Below are positions 32,124-43,140 of a stretch of DNA of 64,000 nucleotides, piece by piece (within the stretch, counting starts at the first letter, position 1; each line of letters opens with the position of its first letter). The notes beneath the pieces were generated by a model. That model had not been told where the DNA came from, ran no database searches, and worked only from the letters and a program-made list of their open reading frames with translations. Origin of the DNA: Lumbricus rubellus (lineage: Eukaryota; Annelida; Clitellata; Crassiclitellata; Lumbricidae); the NCBI GenBank assembly GCA_945859605.1, contig OX243822.1, forward strand, positions 15,688,171 to 15,752,170, given 5' to 3'. The position numbers and the translations under genes are program-made.

Positions 32124-34562
32124 ATGGAGAAATTAACTTTGGTGCAGTTGGAGCGAGTTAAGAAGCTGTCGACGAACGCTTTGCGGGAAAAATTGATTGC
32201 GCTTGGTGTTGAGGAGGAGTTGGTTTGGGAAATGGTCCGAGAGCAACTGTTGGATAGTTGGGCGGAACGTGTGGCGTCCGGGACCGATAGGCCAGTGTCT
32301 GTGGGTAAGTCTGCAGCGGACTTTGAGAGGGAGAAGTCGGCGTTTGCGAGAGCCGAGTTTGAAGAGGAAAGACGTCTATGGGTGATAGACCAGAAGTGTC
32401 GGGAAGAAGAACAGGAACGACAGGACCGAGAACGAGCATTGCAGATGCTAGAATTCAATCGCAAGATGGAGCTTCGGACAGCAGACGGAGTTCAACGAGC
32501 AGCTAAATTACAAGAGAGAGAATTATTCCTTGAGACAGAACGGGTTAGGGTAGCAGTTCAACAAGCAGCTAAAGTGCAAGAGATGGAATTATTCAGGGAG
32601 TCAGAACGAGTTAGGTTAGCGGACGAGAGAAATAAACGAGAGGCTGCATTGAAAGAAAGAGAAATACAGTTCATGGCTGAATTTAGGGCCCGAGAGTTAT
32701 TCTTTGAGACAGAACGAGTTCGAATCACAGAGGAAAGAAATAGACGCGAGGCTGAATTGAAAGAGAGAGAAATACAGCTAGCTGCAGAGATTGCTAAGGC
32801 GGAGGAAGAAGACAAGAGGGAGACTGAGTTGCAAGAAAGAGCATTGTTGCGTATAGCGGAGTTGAGAGACAGAGAATTTCAGCAGAATGAAGATGAGTCT
32901 AGGATATACAGTGACGTGATGGGGACAAATGGGGCAAATTTTGTTGGAGGCCGACCCAAGGGTGATTATTTTGGACGACCAGTCCAGCGCTTTGAGGGCA
33001 ATTGTGGTAGGGGTGGAAATAATTCTTTTCGCCCGTATCCCCCGAAATTTCAGGGGGGACATTCGAGCCCAGCACCCAGGGGTGGGGCTGGTAGAAAACC
33101 TAAGAGGTGTCGCATTTGCGGCAGCATGTTTCTGTTATGTTACTTGTTCCATTCGAACCCAGCTTCCAGGGGTGGGTCTTGTAGAAAACCTAACAGGTGT
33201 CGCATTTGTGGCAGCATTTTTCATTTACAGGCTTCTTGCGATCAGGTTAGAAACGAAGGACAGAGGTCTGAGGGGTCACAATATGTGCGACGTATTCATG
33301 CATGTACCACTGACAGGGGCTGGCAGGGAAAGCCATTTCATTCTCCTAGTGTGGGGATTAATGATGGGATTCAAAATTCCCAACTGGAGCAGGCAAATGA
33401 GCCACACGGGGCATTGCAGTACGTTGACCCAGTTTCTGCTGAAAGAGAAATTGATTGTTTACCTGTGGGGGTGGGTGTAATCAAAGCATACGATGTTCCC
33501 AGGTTAAACTATGTAAATGTTCATGTTGCTGGCGAAACAGGGTGTGGTTTTCAAGTTGTATCTGCATTGGTTGATGGTGGGGCAGAGGTAGCAGTTGCAA
33601 AACTGAGCACCATAGAAAACCTTGGACATGTAGAGCACATTGGTTCTACTGCATTGTGTGGCATAGAATGTGCACCTGTTACTGCAGATCGGGATAGATT
33701 GTACATTGGTGTTGATCATAAGTGTGATATGGCGATGAATGGTGATTTTTGTGAGCAGTGGCTACCAGTCACATGTGCTGTGTGTGCAGAAGCCGATGAT
33801 TCTTTGGTACTTACTGCGAGTAATGTTGAACAATTGCATTCGTGTTCTTATCAGTGTAATGCTGTAATGCAGAAGGTAGGCCTAACTGGTGAACTCGATC
33901 TTGATCATGATCGAACTAATCCAGTCTGTGCCAACACAGTGGTTGATGATTACGAGGATGGTGAACTGTTAACAACTAACATTGTTGACATTAAGCATGA
34001 TGATCGAAATGATAATAGCATTGTTGTAATGGATATTGTTGATCTGCATGATACTGACTCTATCACGAATGATCATACTGTGTTGACTGATAATAACAGT
34101 GTGGCGATGGATCATGTTGATACTAACTCTGTAACGAGTGATCAGACTAAGTTGGATGATACGCACACGTTTACCATTGATCCTGGTGATCTGAGCAGTG
34201 TTACGTTTAGTCATGTGAAGTCATCTATAGCCAAGATGGATGCAGGCTATACTCAGCCATGGTCTCCGTATGGGGCTTTTGTCATGTGGGATTTGAGGGA
34301 AATTCCCAATGAAACCAGTGGGGTAGCACCTTGGTTACTCGTAATTGGTCGATTGCCTCGTGAACCTTTAGCAGAGCTAAATGAAACGTGGTGTGGTGTA
34401 CGTGAGTTTCCACTAGACTTAGACAAACCACCTTGGGAATACCTGAAAGATTTACATGCACGATATGGCGAGGGTGGTGTACATGTACCTTTGGCCATGA
34501 TGTATTGTTGCTTCAGTGTCTTGTTGCTGTTGCATTTCATATGTTACACATGCAAGATGTGA
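32124..34562 (+). CDS. Gag-protease-integrase-tail fusion ORF of a deleted Gypsy element
   Basis: 812 codons from the chosen ATG at 32,124; the frame is open from 32,049, but the first 25 residues are hydrophobic and start inside the leader. The order from that Met: a SAP-like segment (about 10-35); a highly charged Glu/Arg coiled-coil region with internal repeats of RELFFETERVRITEE type (about 75-280); a Gly/Arg linker; a 90-bp duplicated zinc-knuckle unit in which the first copy lost its His and the second (about 359-372) is an intact CX2CX4HX4C; a retropepsin-like segment around residue 484 where the family has D[ST]G but this protein has LVDGGAEV; an Asp/Asn/Thr-rich stretch (about 590-700); then NETSGVAPWLLVIGR...EPL (about 729-780), matching the region just after the Gypsy integrase catalytic core. 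The last about 25 residues are hydrophobic. RT, RNase H and the integrase core are missing. I infer an in-frame deletion from protease to integrase tail. Confidence 0.8.
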   Translation: MEKLTLVQLERVKKLSTNALREKLIALGVEEELVWEMVREQLLDSWAERVASGTDRPVSVGKSAADFEREKSAFARAEFEEERRLWVIDQKCREEEQERQDRERALQMLEFNRKMELRTADGVQRAAKLQERELFLETERVRVAVQQAAKVQEMELFRESERVRLADERNKREAALKEREIQFMAEFRARELFFETERVRITEERNRREAELKEREIQLAAEIAKAEEEDKRETELQERALLRIAELRDREFQQNEDESRIYSDVMGTNGANFVGGRPKGDYFGRPVQRFEGNCGRGGNNSFRPYPPKFQGGHSSPAPRGGAGRKPKRCRICGSMFLLCYLFHSNPASRGGSCRKPNRCRICGSIFHLQASCDQVRNEGQRSEGSQYVRRIHACTTDRGWQGKPFHSPSVGINDGIQNSQLEQANEPHGALQYVDPVSAEREIDCLPVGVGVIKAYDVPRLNYVNVHVAGETGCGFQVVSALVDGGAEVAVAKLSTIENLGHVEHIGSTALCGIECAPVTADRDRLYIGVDHKCDMAMNGDFCEQWLPVTCAVCAEADDSLVLTASNVEQLHSCSYQCNAVMQKVGLTGELDLDHDRTNPVCANTVVDDYEDGELLTTNIVDIKHDDRNDNSIVVMDIVDLHDTDSITNDHTVLTDNNSVAMDHVDTNSVTSDQTKLDDTHTFTIDPGDLSSVTFSHVKSSIAKMDAGYTQPWSPYGAFVMWDLREIPNETSGVAPWLLVIGRLPREPLAELNETWCGVREFPLDLDKPPWEYLKDLHARYGEGGVHVPLAMMYCCFSVLLLLHFICYTCKM

Positions 34563-35106
34563 TTCATCGTATTGTTGGGACGATTTGCAGACGAGTGTAT
34601 GATGCTTACAGTAGATATTGGCAAACAGCCATCAAGGCATCTGAACAATGGTTATTTTATTCATCATGCATGACGCTGACCCAGTTGGTCGATTAAGTAG
34701 TAATGCATTTATGTGTACAGCACATTTTTAGTTGGCTGACAGTAGTCAAGTCACGGGTTGTATTAGCGACTACTTGTTGTTTCATTTAAGGTTTTTGTTG
34801 GTGATAATGATAGAGTTGCGAGATGTTTTGCTAGCTAATAGTTAAGTTAGATAAGTTAGGCAAGACTTTAGTGTACAGTTTAGTATTTAGAGGCAAGATG
34901 CATGTTTTTTTTAACACTTTACCTGATGGGGCCAGATTAGACTAATGGCCGGATGGAGTGTACTCTGTAGGGTTTAGTTATTAGTTTACTTAATGTGTTT
35001 ATGTTTGGTTTCTGTTGCATCTTCCGGTGTGCTCGTTGTCAATGGTCGGTTGGTTCGGAGGATGTTCTGTCCGTTCCAGCCAGAAGCATCCTCTTGTGAT
35101 GGGAGG

Positions 35107-35478
35107 TGTCACGTATCACCGTCGTGACACGTGGACGATCCTTCCGCCGATCCTTGGCCCATCCTCGTGCTGACGATCCTTCTTGGTTGCTGGCGCCCTC
35201 TGGTGTTTCCTGATGGTAGCTGGAGGGGCGTCAGCGACTAGTCAGTCTGCTGACCGCTGCCGACGTGTCTGGACGAAGGCTGGAGCGAGAGGGAAGGGAC
35301 TCGGAGGAAAGACTGTCTTGGAGAACTGCGACGATTTATTAAACTTATGTTACTGTCGACGCCTAAAGAAAGGCTATTTCTGTTTGAATATATTAGAAGT
35401 ATAATAACGAAGACGTGTTGAAGTTTATGATAGTAAAAGAACCTGGTGAATCGACGCAGTTAAAGGGTCGATGTCACA
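35107..35478 (+). repeat. 3' LTR (372 bp)
   Basis: Identical to the 5' LTR by direct reading. Followed by TSD CACAC (35,479-35,483). An AT-rich region about 100 bp before its end could serve termination, but no clean AATAAA is present. Confidence 0.9.
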
Positions 35479-35870
35479 CACACGCAGTTTGATTACACGA
35501 AGCAGCCTTTAACATCAATCTTAGCAATAAACAGAACAGACAGGCTGCACAATGACGGCGCTAAAAGCAGCCTACAACACATAGGCCACAAAATACGCGT
35601 TTATCCTATACGTGGGGGTGGTTCGGGAATCGAACTCAGCTCCGCTGGTGCCCATGCATGCCAGTGTGTTATCCAATGCGCCACCGACAAATACAAGATT
35701 ATTATGTTCAAAGACTGAAGACGTCATTCAACCATTGTTGTCAGCAGAATGGCTGTTCTACGTACATGCCTACTCGTCATCGTGTGTGTGTCAGAATGAA
35801 TTCAATAAAGCAAAGTTTATTTATAGCCGTTGCCATGACAACTCGTCATCGTCGAAAATGGATGATTCTT
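35479..35870. repeat. Left arm (part 2) of the ~1 kb inverted repeat, with tRNA-like segment
   Basis: Inverted match of 37,077-37,405. On the minus strand (35,615-35,690) it contains GGTGGCGCATTGG and GAGTTCGATTCCC, box A- and box B-like. An extra stretch (about 35,786-35,850) repeats an AATAAAGCAAAG...GCCATGACAA word that belongs elsewhere in the arm, bounded by CTCGTCATCG twice. Confidence 0.7.
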
Positions 35871-35979
35871 TGAGACTTGCTTGAGTTGCTGGCAATAATT
35901 TGTGGACACAGATACATTAATTCTGTTACTGAGAATTGGGCATAGTTATAAAAAGGGTGTCCCTAAGTTAATGAATGAC

Positions 35980-36232
35980 TGCACTAACCCTATTCCTAAC
36001 TCTAAACGACCCTCACGATGCCTAACCTGACCCTAACCGACCCTCACGATGCCTAACCTGTCCCTAACCGACCCTTACGATGCCTAACCTGACTCTAACT
36101 GACCCTCACGATGCCTATAGACCTGTCCCTAACCGACCCTCACGATGCCTAACCTGACCCTAACCGACCCTCACGATGCCTAACCTAACCCTAACCGACC
36201 CTCACGATGTCTAACCTGACCCTAACCAACAC
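35980..36232. repeat. 31-bp tandem repeat with telomere-like CCCTAA words
   Basis: About eight units of CCTAACCTGACCCTAACCG plus ACCCTCACGATG, 31 bp each, with few substitutions. It lies in the loop between the two inverted arms. Confidence 0.85.
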
Positions 36233-37076
36233 ATAGAGACCCGCTTACTGTAACTATATAAGCCCAGACAATATGTCAGTTTTGAGAGATCTATATGTTT
36301 CTCAACTTCCACACTACATAGTCTCTCGCAAAGATTTTAACTGTCCAAGATTTTAGATTTTAATTGTTAAAAATAATCTTTGGTCTCTCGTTTTAATTGT
36401 AACCACAACACGTCGTTGATCGCTTGTCCTACTGACGTCATTCTTCCTATGACGACACATTCTATGGGTTTATCTATTTTTCTTCTTACTCGTTACATAA
36501 TTATTAATTATGACGGTTTGTCTATACTAAGTAGGCTATTAAATGCCTATGCTTCTGTTTCGCCTGATCTATAGGACCAATTCCGTTTTTGTCTCTGACT
36601 TCCAATTTCACACATCCGTTTCGGTTCATTACTATTATCAAATAGATTATTTACACATAATGAATTAATATCCATCATCATCACAGTCTTCATCAATTCC
36701 TGTACCAACTTCTCTGATTCAAACTTTCGGTCAATATACTTCCTCAAAGTTTCATCGTGTGGTATACCTGTATATCTGGCAATTTGCCAAACTTGAGTGG
36801 CACATAATTATTTCTGAACCTCTGCGCTGGTCGTCCTCGTCAGCCTCGTCTCAATTGCAGCCGTGTATTGACGCGTTTCTTTACTTCCAATTACGTCATT
36901 TCGTCACGGTTTCTCCTTCGATTTCTATCTGTGCCACTCTCCGTATGCGTGCGTACTTCTGTGTGCGTTTACCAGTTTTGTTTTACATTCACCTCGGTAT
37001 CATCATTACAATTACCACCACACACCTAGTTGAGCTCTGATTTTTTCCACGTAATTTTCCTTACTTAGCAAACGCC
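36233..37076. other. Spacer between inverted arms, no gene recognised
   Basis: Simple AT-rich sequence. Frames on both strands (for example 36,380-36,574 and 36,759-37,040) have no motifs. Confidence 0.45.
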
Positions 37077-38090
37077 TTATTCGTGAATCAATCTTTTTGA
37101 CGATGACGAGTACGTAGGATTGCCATTCTGCTTGACAATGGTTGAATGACGTCTTCTTTTAACATATCTTGTATTTGTCGGTGGCGCATTGGAAATGATT
37201 GGATAACGCAGTGGTATGGGCATCAGCGGAGCCGAGTTCGATTCCCGATGCACCCGTATACGATAAACGCGGTCTTTGTAGCCTATTATATGCATGTGTT
37301 GTAGGCTTCTTTTAGCGCCACCGTTATGTTGCACGCTGTCTGTTCTATTCTGTTTGTTGTCAAGATTGACGCCTAATTAAAGGCTGCGTCATTGTGTGTG
37401 TGTGCGTGTGCGTGAATGAATTCAATAAAGCAAAGTTTATTTATAGCCGTTGCCATGACAACGCTTTATGAAGAAGGCGACGTTGTAGCGAATGAGAGGC
37501 GGTGCGCGCGCTCCTGCCACGCGAAAAGCTATGAATAGCAATGAATGGCGTAGCATCGGCACAAGTTCAATAAGTTGGTCTTAGCAGTAACGACCGGAGA
37601 CATGGGGCAGTTGTTGGCAGACGTCGAAAGACATAACACCACTAGTGTCTCAATCGGAAAGTCGCTATCTGCGATGTGTCGCATTCTAAATACCTAATGA
37701 TACATCAAACAAAAGGTTCAATAATTAACACACATTACACGTGTTTAGCGGTGTTGTCAGCTCAATTTCGTTCGGTGAACTAAATTAGAAGGGCTGCAAA
37801 ACAGAGCAAGCAGTACCACGGTTGGTTGGCCACCACCCGCAAATCCTCGGTAGCGTGTAGTTCAAACGGTCTTGTCTAAACCGCGAATAGATCTCGGTCT
37901 ATGTAAGTGCACGGTGGTATGTGTTATGAGAAATCAGCTTCATTTCCTACGACAACATATAAGTGGGTTTTTTCACGTATTCCACCAACTTCTAACTCTT
38001 CAAAATCTTGATTATTTCCTATCTTTTCAACTGTCTGAATAATATCGATCCACACTGATCAAGCCCAAAATTTTGAATTTATAATTCTGC
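37077..38090. repeat. Right arm of the ~1 kb inverted repeat, with tRNA-like segment
   Basis: Uninterrupted counterpart of the split left arm, in opposite orientation. The tRNA-like stretch is on the plus strand (37,180-37,245: GGTGGCGCATTGG, GAGTTCGATTCCC). It shows what the left arm looked like before the Gypsy insertion. Confidence 0.8.
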
Positions 38091-38149
38091 AAAATTTTAA
38101 ATTTATAATTCCTGCAACTCCTGCAACTCCTGCGTGCATGCGTGAGTGC

Positions 38150-38219
38150 ATGTGAGTGCGTGCGTAGGCCTACGTGCGTGCGTGCGTGCGTGTGCGTGCG
38201 TGTGCGTGCGCGCGCGCGC

Positions 38220-38315
<96 letters not shown>
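38150..38315. repeat. (GT)n/(GCGT)n microsatellite
   Basis: GCGT-type repeats pass into about 90 bp of pure GT. Poly-Val/Cys frames are artefacts. Confidence 0.9.
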
Positions 38316-38317
<2 letters not shown>

Positions 38318-38681
38318 ACCGTACCTCGCAAAGAGCAAAGTATAAAAATATAAATAAAATGACTGGAAGAAAACAGCAGAAGATCGCGTTTATACAACAA
38401 ATCAAACTAATGAAATTATGAATTTAGTTCATTTTATGCAGCGGCGAGCGTATTACGACCCAGAGGACCTAAGAAAATCATCTAGGCCCACATGCACGAG
38501 ACCGCGTATAATTATCTTAGCCTACACCTGGCTTAAATCTGGCCTACAATGGAATAGTAGGTTAATTCAGTACAGTGGCGTAACTACGGGGGGGAGCAAG
38601 GGGGCAGCCGCCCCCCTTCCAAATGAAAGGGCTGCCACCCCAGCTGCCACCTGCGTTTGTTTTACTTTTACGAGTGATTGG

Positions 38682-38751
38682 CAGGGACGTCATTTCAGTT
38701 TTTTCCAGGGGGGGCAAAACTTAGCTAGCTTATGTTTCGTATTTAGTCGAT

Positions 38752-38812
<61 letters not shown>

Positions 38813-38863
38813 CATATATAGGGTTGTGTGTGTGTGTGCGTGTGTGCGTGCGTGCGTGCGTGC

Positions 38864-38894
<31 letters not shown>

Positions 38895-39047
38895 CTGCAA
38901 GCAGCACAAGCCAGTGTTGCACGATGTCTGCATAATTATAAGCCTAACGACAGAACGAAACCGATGTATACATTTAAAAAATGTACATTTATGCAATTGA
39001 AACAGTTCAGCTATATCTCTCTATTTCTGTCTGTCTGTCTGTCTGTC

Positions 39048-39083
<36 letters not shown>

Positions 39084-40108
39084 GTTATGCGCAGTTGGAG
39101 TTGTGTGTAGCCTACTTGCAATGTTTATCTAGTTCAATCAATCAATATTTATATAGCGCCCTTCGACATCTATACTCAGAGGCGGTCCTATTCAGGCCAT
39201 GCAACAAAAAATAGAGTACTGTTGTACTTACCATCACACCTTTATTCAGCTCTTGGCGACTACCGTGATTTGGAAACAAGCAGAAAAGCAGAACACTCTC
39301 TAGGCCTATAGGTTATGACATTTACCAAGTTCACTTAGTCCTATTTGACATTCACTAAGAATCCTCTAGATACTTCAATATCAGGTCTCGAAATGAACTG
39401 AGCTTGGTTCTGTGTCTAATTAACATACCATATAACTATTCTTATGTGTCTACTCCCACCCCAAAGCTGATGCAGAATATACTGACGCACATATATAAAT
39501 ATATATAAAGCCTACATAAATACATATCTATATATAATATACAATATTATATTATAGGATCAAAGTCAGCCTTTCGCCGCAAGTCGATCAGGGCCGATGT
39601 ACAGTAGGGACCTCGGGATAGATAGGGGGGAAGTTCCCTTGCTTTCATCATCAAAATTTATGGCCCTGACTTCTACATTGCTGACTTCTTTAGGACACCG
39701 TGATATAGATATGGGGGTAATTAAGTTCCTCCCTTTCATCAACCGGGTTTTACGACTCTTTTGTACATTGTTGACCTCTATAGCCTATAGGGGTGCTCTG
39801 CCATTTTAGCTATTTTCTAACTTAGCACACGAGATCCATTCAATCTCTTGGGAGGTTTCTATCACTTTAGGAAACCGCTCTGTGCAAAGTTCTGACATCC
39901 AGAAATTACCAGATTACAGCACTGACATTGGATACAAGTAGTAATTGGTCGTTTGCTGTCTTAGATTCCAAGCGAAAAATAAAGAAACAATGTATCTTAT
40001 TTTCATCAAATGAGAAAATGCACTGATATACGTATAAAAAAATTGTTTTCCGCCAAATTCAGGGGGGGGGGCAAATGCCCCCCCTGCCCCCCCCAAATGA
40101 CGTGCCTG
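38682..40108. mobile_element. Nested hAT element (CAGGGACGTCATTT ends)
   Basis: TSD GTGATTGG (38,674-38,681 and 40,109-40,116). Ends CAGGGACGTCATTT and AAATGACGTGCCTG. It carries CA, GT and CTGT microsatellites (38,754-39,080) and a TATTTATATAGCGCCC word (39,145). No transposase. Same family as 43,920-46,130. Confidence 0.85.
38754..38889. repeat. (CA)n followed by (GT)n, hairpin-forming microsatellite
   Basis: About 54 bp of CA, a short spacer CATGTACATATATAGGG, then about 60 bp of GT/GCGT. The two halves are complementary and could fold back. Confidence 0.9.
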
Positions 40109-40159
40109 GTGATTGGTTTCAACGAGGCTTCAAGATACAGTAGTCATGGAGACCACTGG

Positions 40160-40803
40160 ACAGAGAGAAGACATAAGTGGAAAGAGAGATTTCAGAACGC
40201 GTCTACTATCCAATAATTCTCGACTCAATCATTGGTGAAATGGATAGAAGGTTTTCAGGATTGAATTGTGGAATAATGACAGGAATACTGCAGTCACTGA
40301 GTCTAATGAGCGAATCATTTCTCAAGCTGGACACAATTAGGGCCTACTGCTTTTGCAACAGCGTATGAAAGCAACTTAAATGATCTGCAACATGAGCTTC
40401 ATCAAGCCAGAAGACTTATCGAACGCAAGAAGCAGGCTGGAAGTGAAGTTCCAATATATCTTTTGCAGTTGGATAGCTTCTTAGAACCATACAAAGATGC
40501 ATTTCATGAGCATGATGAGCTCTACCGTCTTTCTCAGATCGCTGTAACCTGTTAGCAGTTCTGCTTGTGAGAAAAGCTTTTCTGCACTGAAACGAATAAA
40601 GACATAATATGTCTTTATTAGTTTCAGTGCAGAAAAGCTTCTCTCACAAGCAGATATTATCTGCGAAACAGCATGACAGATTCGAAGCTCAGTAGCTTGG
40701 GTATGCTCTCTATTGAATCAGAGAGAGCCAAGGCTCTCAACATGACCACGTTTGTTGACGTTTTTGCTGCTAACCACAAAAACAGTAGAATACATCTATT
40801 TTA
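40160..40803 (+). pseudogene. hAT transposase 3' half, decayed
   Basis: Frame pieces in order: ILDSIIGEMDRRFSGLNCG; LNDLQHELHQARRLIERK; then, with frameshifts, SSASCEKSFSALKRIK, which is the hAT dimerisation motif; then MTDSKLSSLGMLSIESERA. A 45-bp inverted duplication (40,561-40,653) breaks the dimerisation domain just after ALKRIKT. No Asp/Asp N-terminal half remains. Confidence 0.8.
40561..40653. repeat. 45-bp inverted duplication inside hAT dimerisation domain
   Basis: Arms 40,561-40,605 and 40,609-40,653 with loop AAT, two mismatches by eye. The left arm is coding hAT sequence; the right arm is its inverted copy, inserted so as to break the frame. Confidence 0.85.
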
Positions 40804-41320
40804 GGTTTGTGAAATGTTTACTGCCAATTATTATTTAGACATTTGATCATTAGACAACAATTTTTTTCGCATTCTGATATTTGTAGCTTCGGTTTAAGAC
40901 AACTGAGACAAATTAAGAAAATATATTTGTAAATCCACTTACGAAGTTACGACTACTATTTTGTGATTGTGACTTAAATTGACTTTTACTGAAATTACTT
41001 AATTCTTCAGTTACTGAGTTAAGACACGTTAAGACATGTCAATATTATTAGGTGATTGCTCATTGCTGTCATCATGTCATGTCAGTGATGTCATGACACT
41101 CCTGACTACTTTCAGTATTTTGTTCAATTGCTCAATTATCGTGCGTACGGCTCGCGATGCCGATGCGCGCTTTAATTGCCAACGGTAGCCACCCCATCAT
41201 TTTAAGCTGCCACCCCACTCCCCCCCCCATGAAAAAATAACTGGCTACGCCACTGATTCAGTATGCATGGGTCGTGATTAGTGAGTCCTGCTTGGCATAA
41301 CGCTACTATCGACTTTGTTA

Positions 41321-42424
41321 TCTATATATATAAAAATGAAACTTTCCAATAGTTTGTGTAAAGTGTTCTCGAAACGTACCGCACAGATTGTTTTGAAAAT
41401 TTCACAAAACCTTCCATTCCTATCTGAGAGTTTCCAACTTTTTTTTTCTCCGAATAAACGCAATATTTTCCACAAAAAGTGAACTTTGCATTCCGCTCGA
41501 CCGCCATTTGCACATTCAAAACCGCACGTTGCCAGATTCACAAACGCCTTGACACAATAGTCCGGTCAATTAAGTCTTAAACCCGGACATTTACTATGGC
41601 AGGCAAATTTTTGCACGAAAAGTTTCAAAATAGACTAAAGAATATGTGGTAGAAATCCGAAGAAAAAGCGATATGGGGAAATATTTAAAATTTGACAGTT
41701 ATTTGTGAGCAGCAATGACGCCACTGCTGGGTTTTTTCCACTAGATTCGGTTTTTTGGCCGTCTGGGTTTCTGGGTTTATCTAGGCAAAATCTGGGGTTT
41801 TCATAAGAAAATCCGGGCTTATTTTTGAAATCTCAGTGGCAACTCTGATAAGCAGACGACCAACTCTATTTATTCCCATATAGGCCACGCCCATAAGCAA
41901 AACAGCTTCGGAACGGCCAAAATAAGCTGGTGATAAGCGTCATAATCTTTACCAATTTAAACATATTTCCCCATGTTTGAATTCATTCGGATTTTTACTG
42001 TAGGTTAAGAAGGTGTTTCCGTACAATATTCTACCAAAAAAAGGTCCGCCATAATAAATGTCCTGGTTCATGATGAATTTGCCGTATTTTTGACTGGCCT
42101 ACAAAGCCGTATATACGGATTTGCCTTGACAGTGACTGCGACCATGCAGACGAAACATGAATGAGGTTGCGTCCCGTGACGTCATAAGCGATTCGCATAA
42201 TTATGTTGCGGCCTTCTTGGTTCAGGGAGGAAAGGAGCGGAGGGAGTGGGACGGAGGGGGAGGGGAGGGAGGCGGCGGGGGAAGGGGAGGGGCAGGGGGA
42301 GGGGGAGGGGAGGGGGAGGGGGAGGGGAGGGGGAGGAGGAGGGGGAGGGGAAGGGGAGGGGGAGGGGGAGGGGAAGAGGGAAGAGTCTTTTCTGCCACAG
42401 CAACGCGTGGCCGGGTACAGCTAG
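41321..42424 (+). mobile_element. Non-autonomous Helitron, copy 2
   Basis: Starts TCTATATATATAAAAATG after an A and ends CTAG before a T, with the terminal hairpin GCCAC...GTGGC. It contains a GGGAGG purine tract (about 42,255-42,380). It is split by a 569-bp insert (41,555-42,123). Confidence 0.85.
41555..42123. mobile_element. hAT-like MITE nested in Helitron copy 2
   Basis: The insert is absent from Helitron copies 1 and 3. It is flanked by the 8-bp duplication CCTTGACA (41,547-41,554 and 42,124-42,131). Inverted subterminal words GGACATTTA-TATGGC are shared by both ends (near 41,587 and 42,062). The extreme ends are not good TIRs. Confidence 0.7.
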
Positions 42425-43140
42425 TATACTATATAATTATAGCCTACATGTAGGCTATAGACCTAATCAGCGTTGGCCAGATTTAGCAGGGAAAAGGTCG
42501 TAGGCCTATAAGAAAATTCGATGACCAATAGGAAAAAACATAATATGTAGGCAGGGCCGGATTTGAACAGAGTGAGGCCCTAGGCAATTTCAATTATGAG
42601 GCCCCACTTAAGCTAAGAATAAAAACAGACAAAATGCATATTGCTACATCTAAGTAGGCCTACATGTATATTCCTAATGCATATTGCGACAGTGATCCAT
42701 GTTTGATCAACTACTGTTAGTCTCTAACGAGTCGAATTGTAATTGATACACTCGTTTTATTCCAGTTTTTTTATGGTTTAGGCCTAGGCCTACATACCAA
42801 AAATCACAATGAAGTTTTACATGATTAGCCTACATCAATTTTCTCCTGCAAGAATTCATTTTAATCAATCGCGCTTTTGTTTAGGCAGGAATTTTTTTCA
42901 TCAATAGGGCCTATCACTTCTATTTAATTAGAAATCTATTTAATTAGAAATCATTAGTCATGAATCCAACTTCGATTTCAGCGACATTGTATTAATCAAT
43001 CCCACTTCTATTTCAGCAAAAAAAATTATTAATCCGACTTATTTTCGTCAATTCGACTTGTATCTGATAAACACTGAAACGGTGAAAACTGTGAAACCTA
43101 CGGCGCTCCGTTCGGGCCATCGGGTAAAAAATAAATAAAA

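Larger units (their letters stand above)
31568..35478 (+). mobile_element. Non-autonomous Gypsy-like LTR retrotransposon, very young
   Basis: Two 372-bp LTRs (31,568-31,939 and 35,107-35,478) read identically base for base. They begin TGTCACG and end TGTCACA. The insertion is flanked by the 5-bp TSD CACAC. A candidate primer site TGGCGCAGCCG starts two bases after the 5' LTR, and a short polypurine run (GATGGGAGG) precedes the 3' LTR. The 3.2 kb interior holds one long ORF. No reverse transcriptase, RNase H or integrase core is found in any frame, so the element must move by enzymes supplied in trans. Identical LTRs mean recent insertion. Confidence 0.9.
38573..41255 (+). mobile_element. hAT element (CAGTGGCGTA ends) with transposase remnant
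   Basis: TSD ATTCAGTA (38,565-38,572 and 41,256-41,263). Ends CAGTGGCGTAAC and GGCTACGCCACTG. It contains a second hAT (38,682-40,108) and a decayed hAT transposase 3' end on the plus strand. Confidence 0.85.

Noticed and set aside
34433..34696. Second ORF after the Gypsy fusion ORF as an env gene
   Set aside because: It overlaps the main frame and shows no signal peptide or envelope-like motif.
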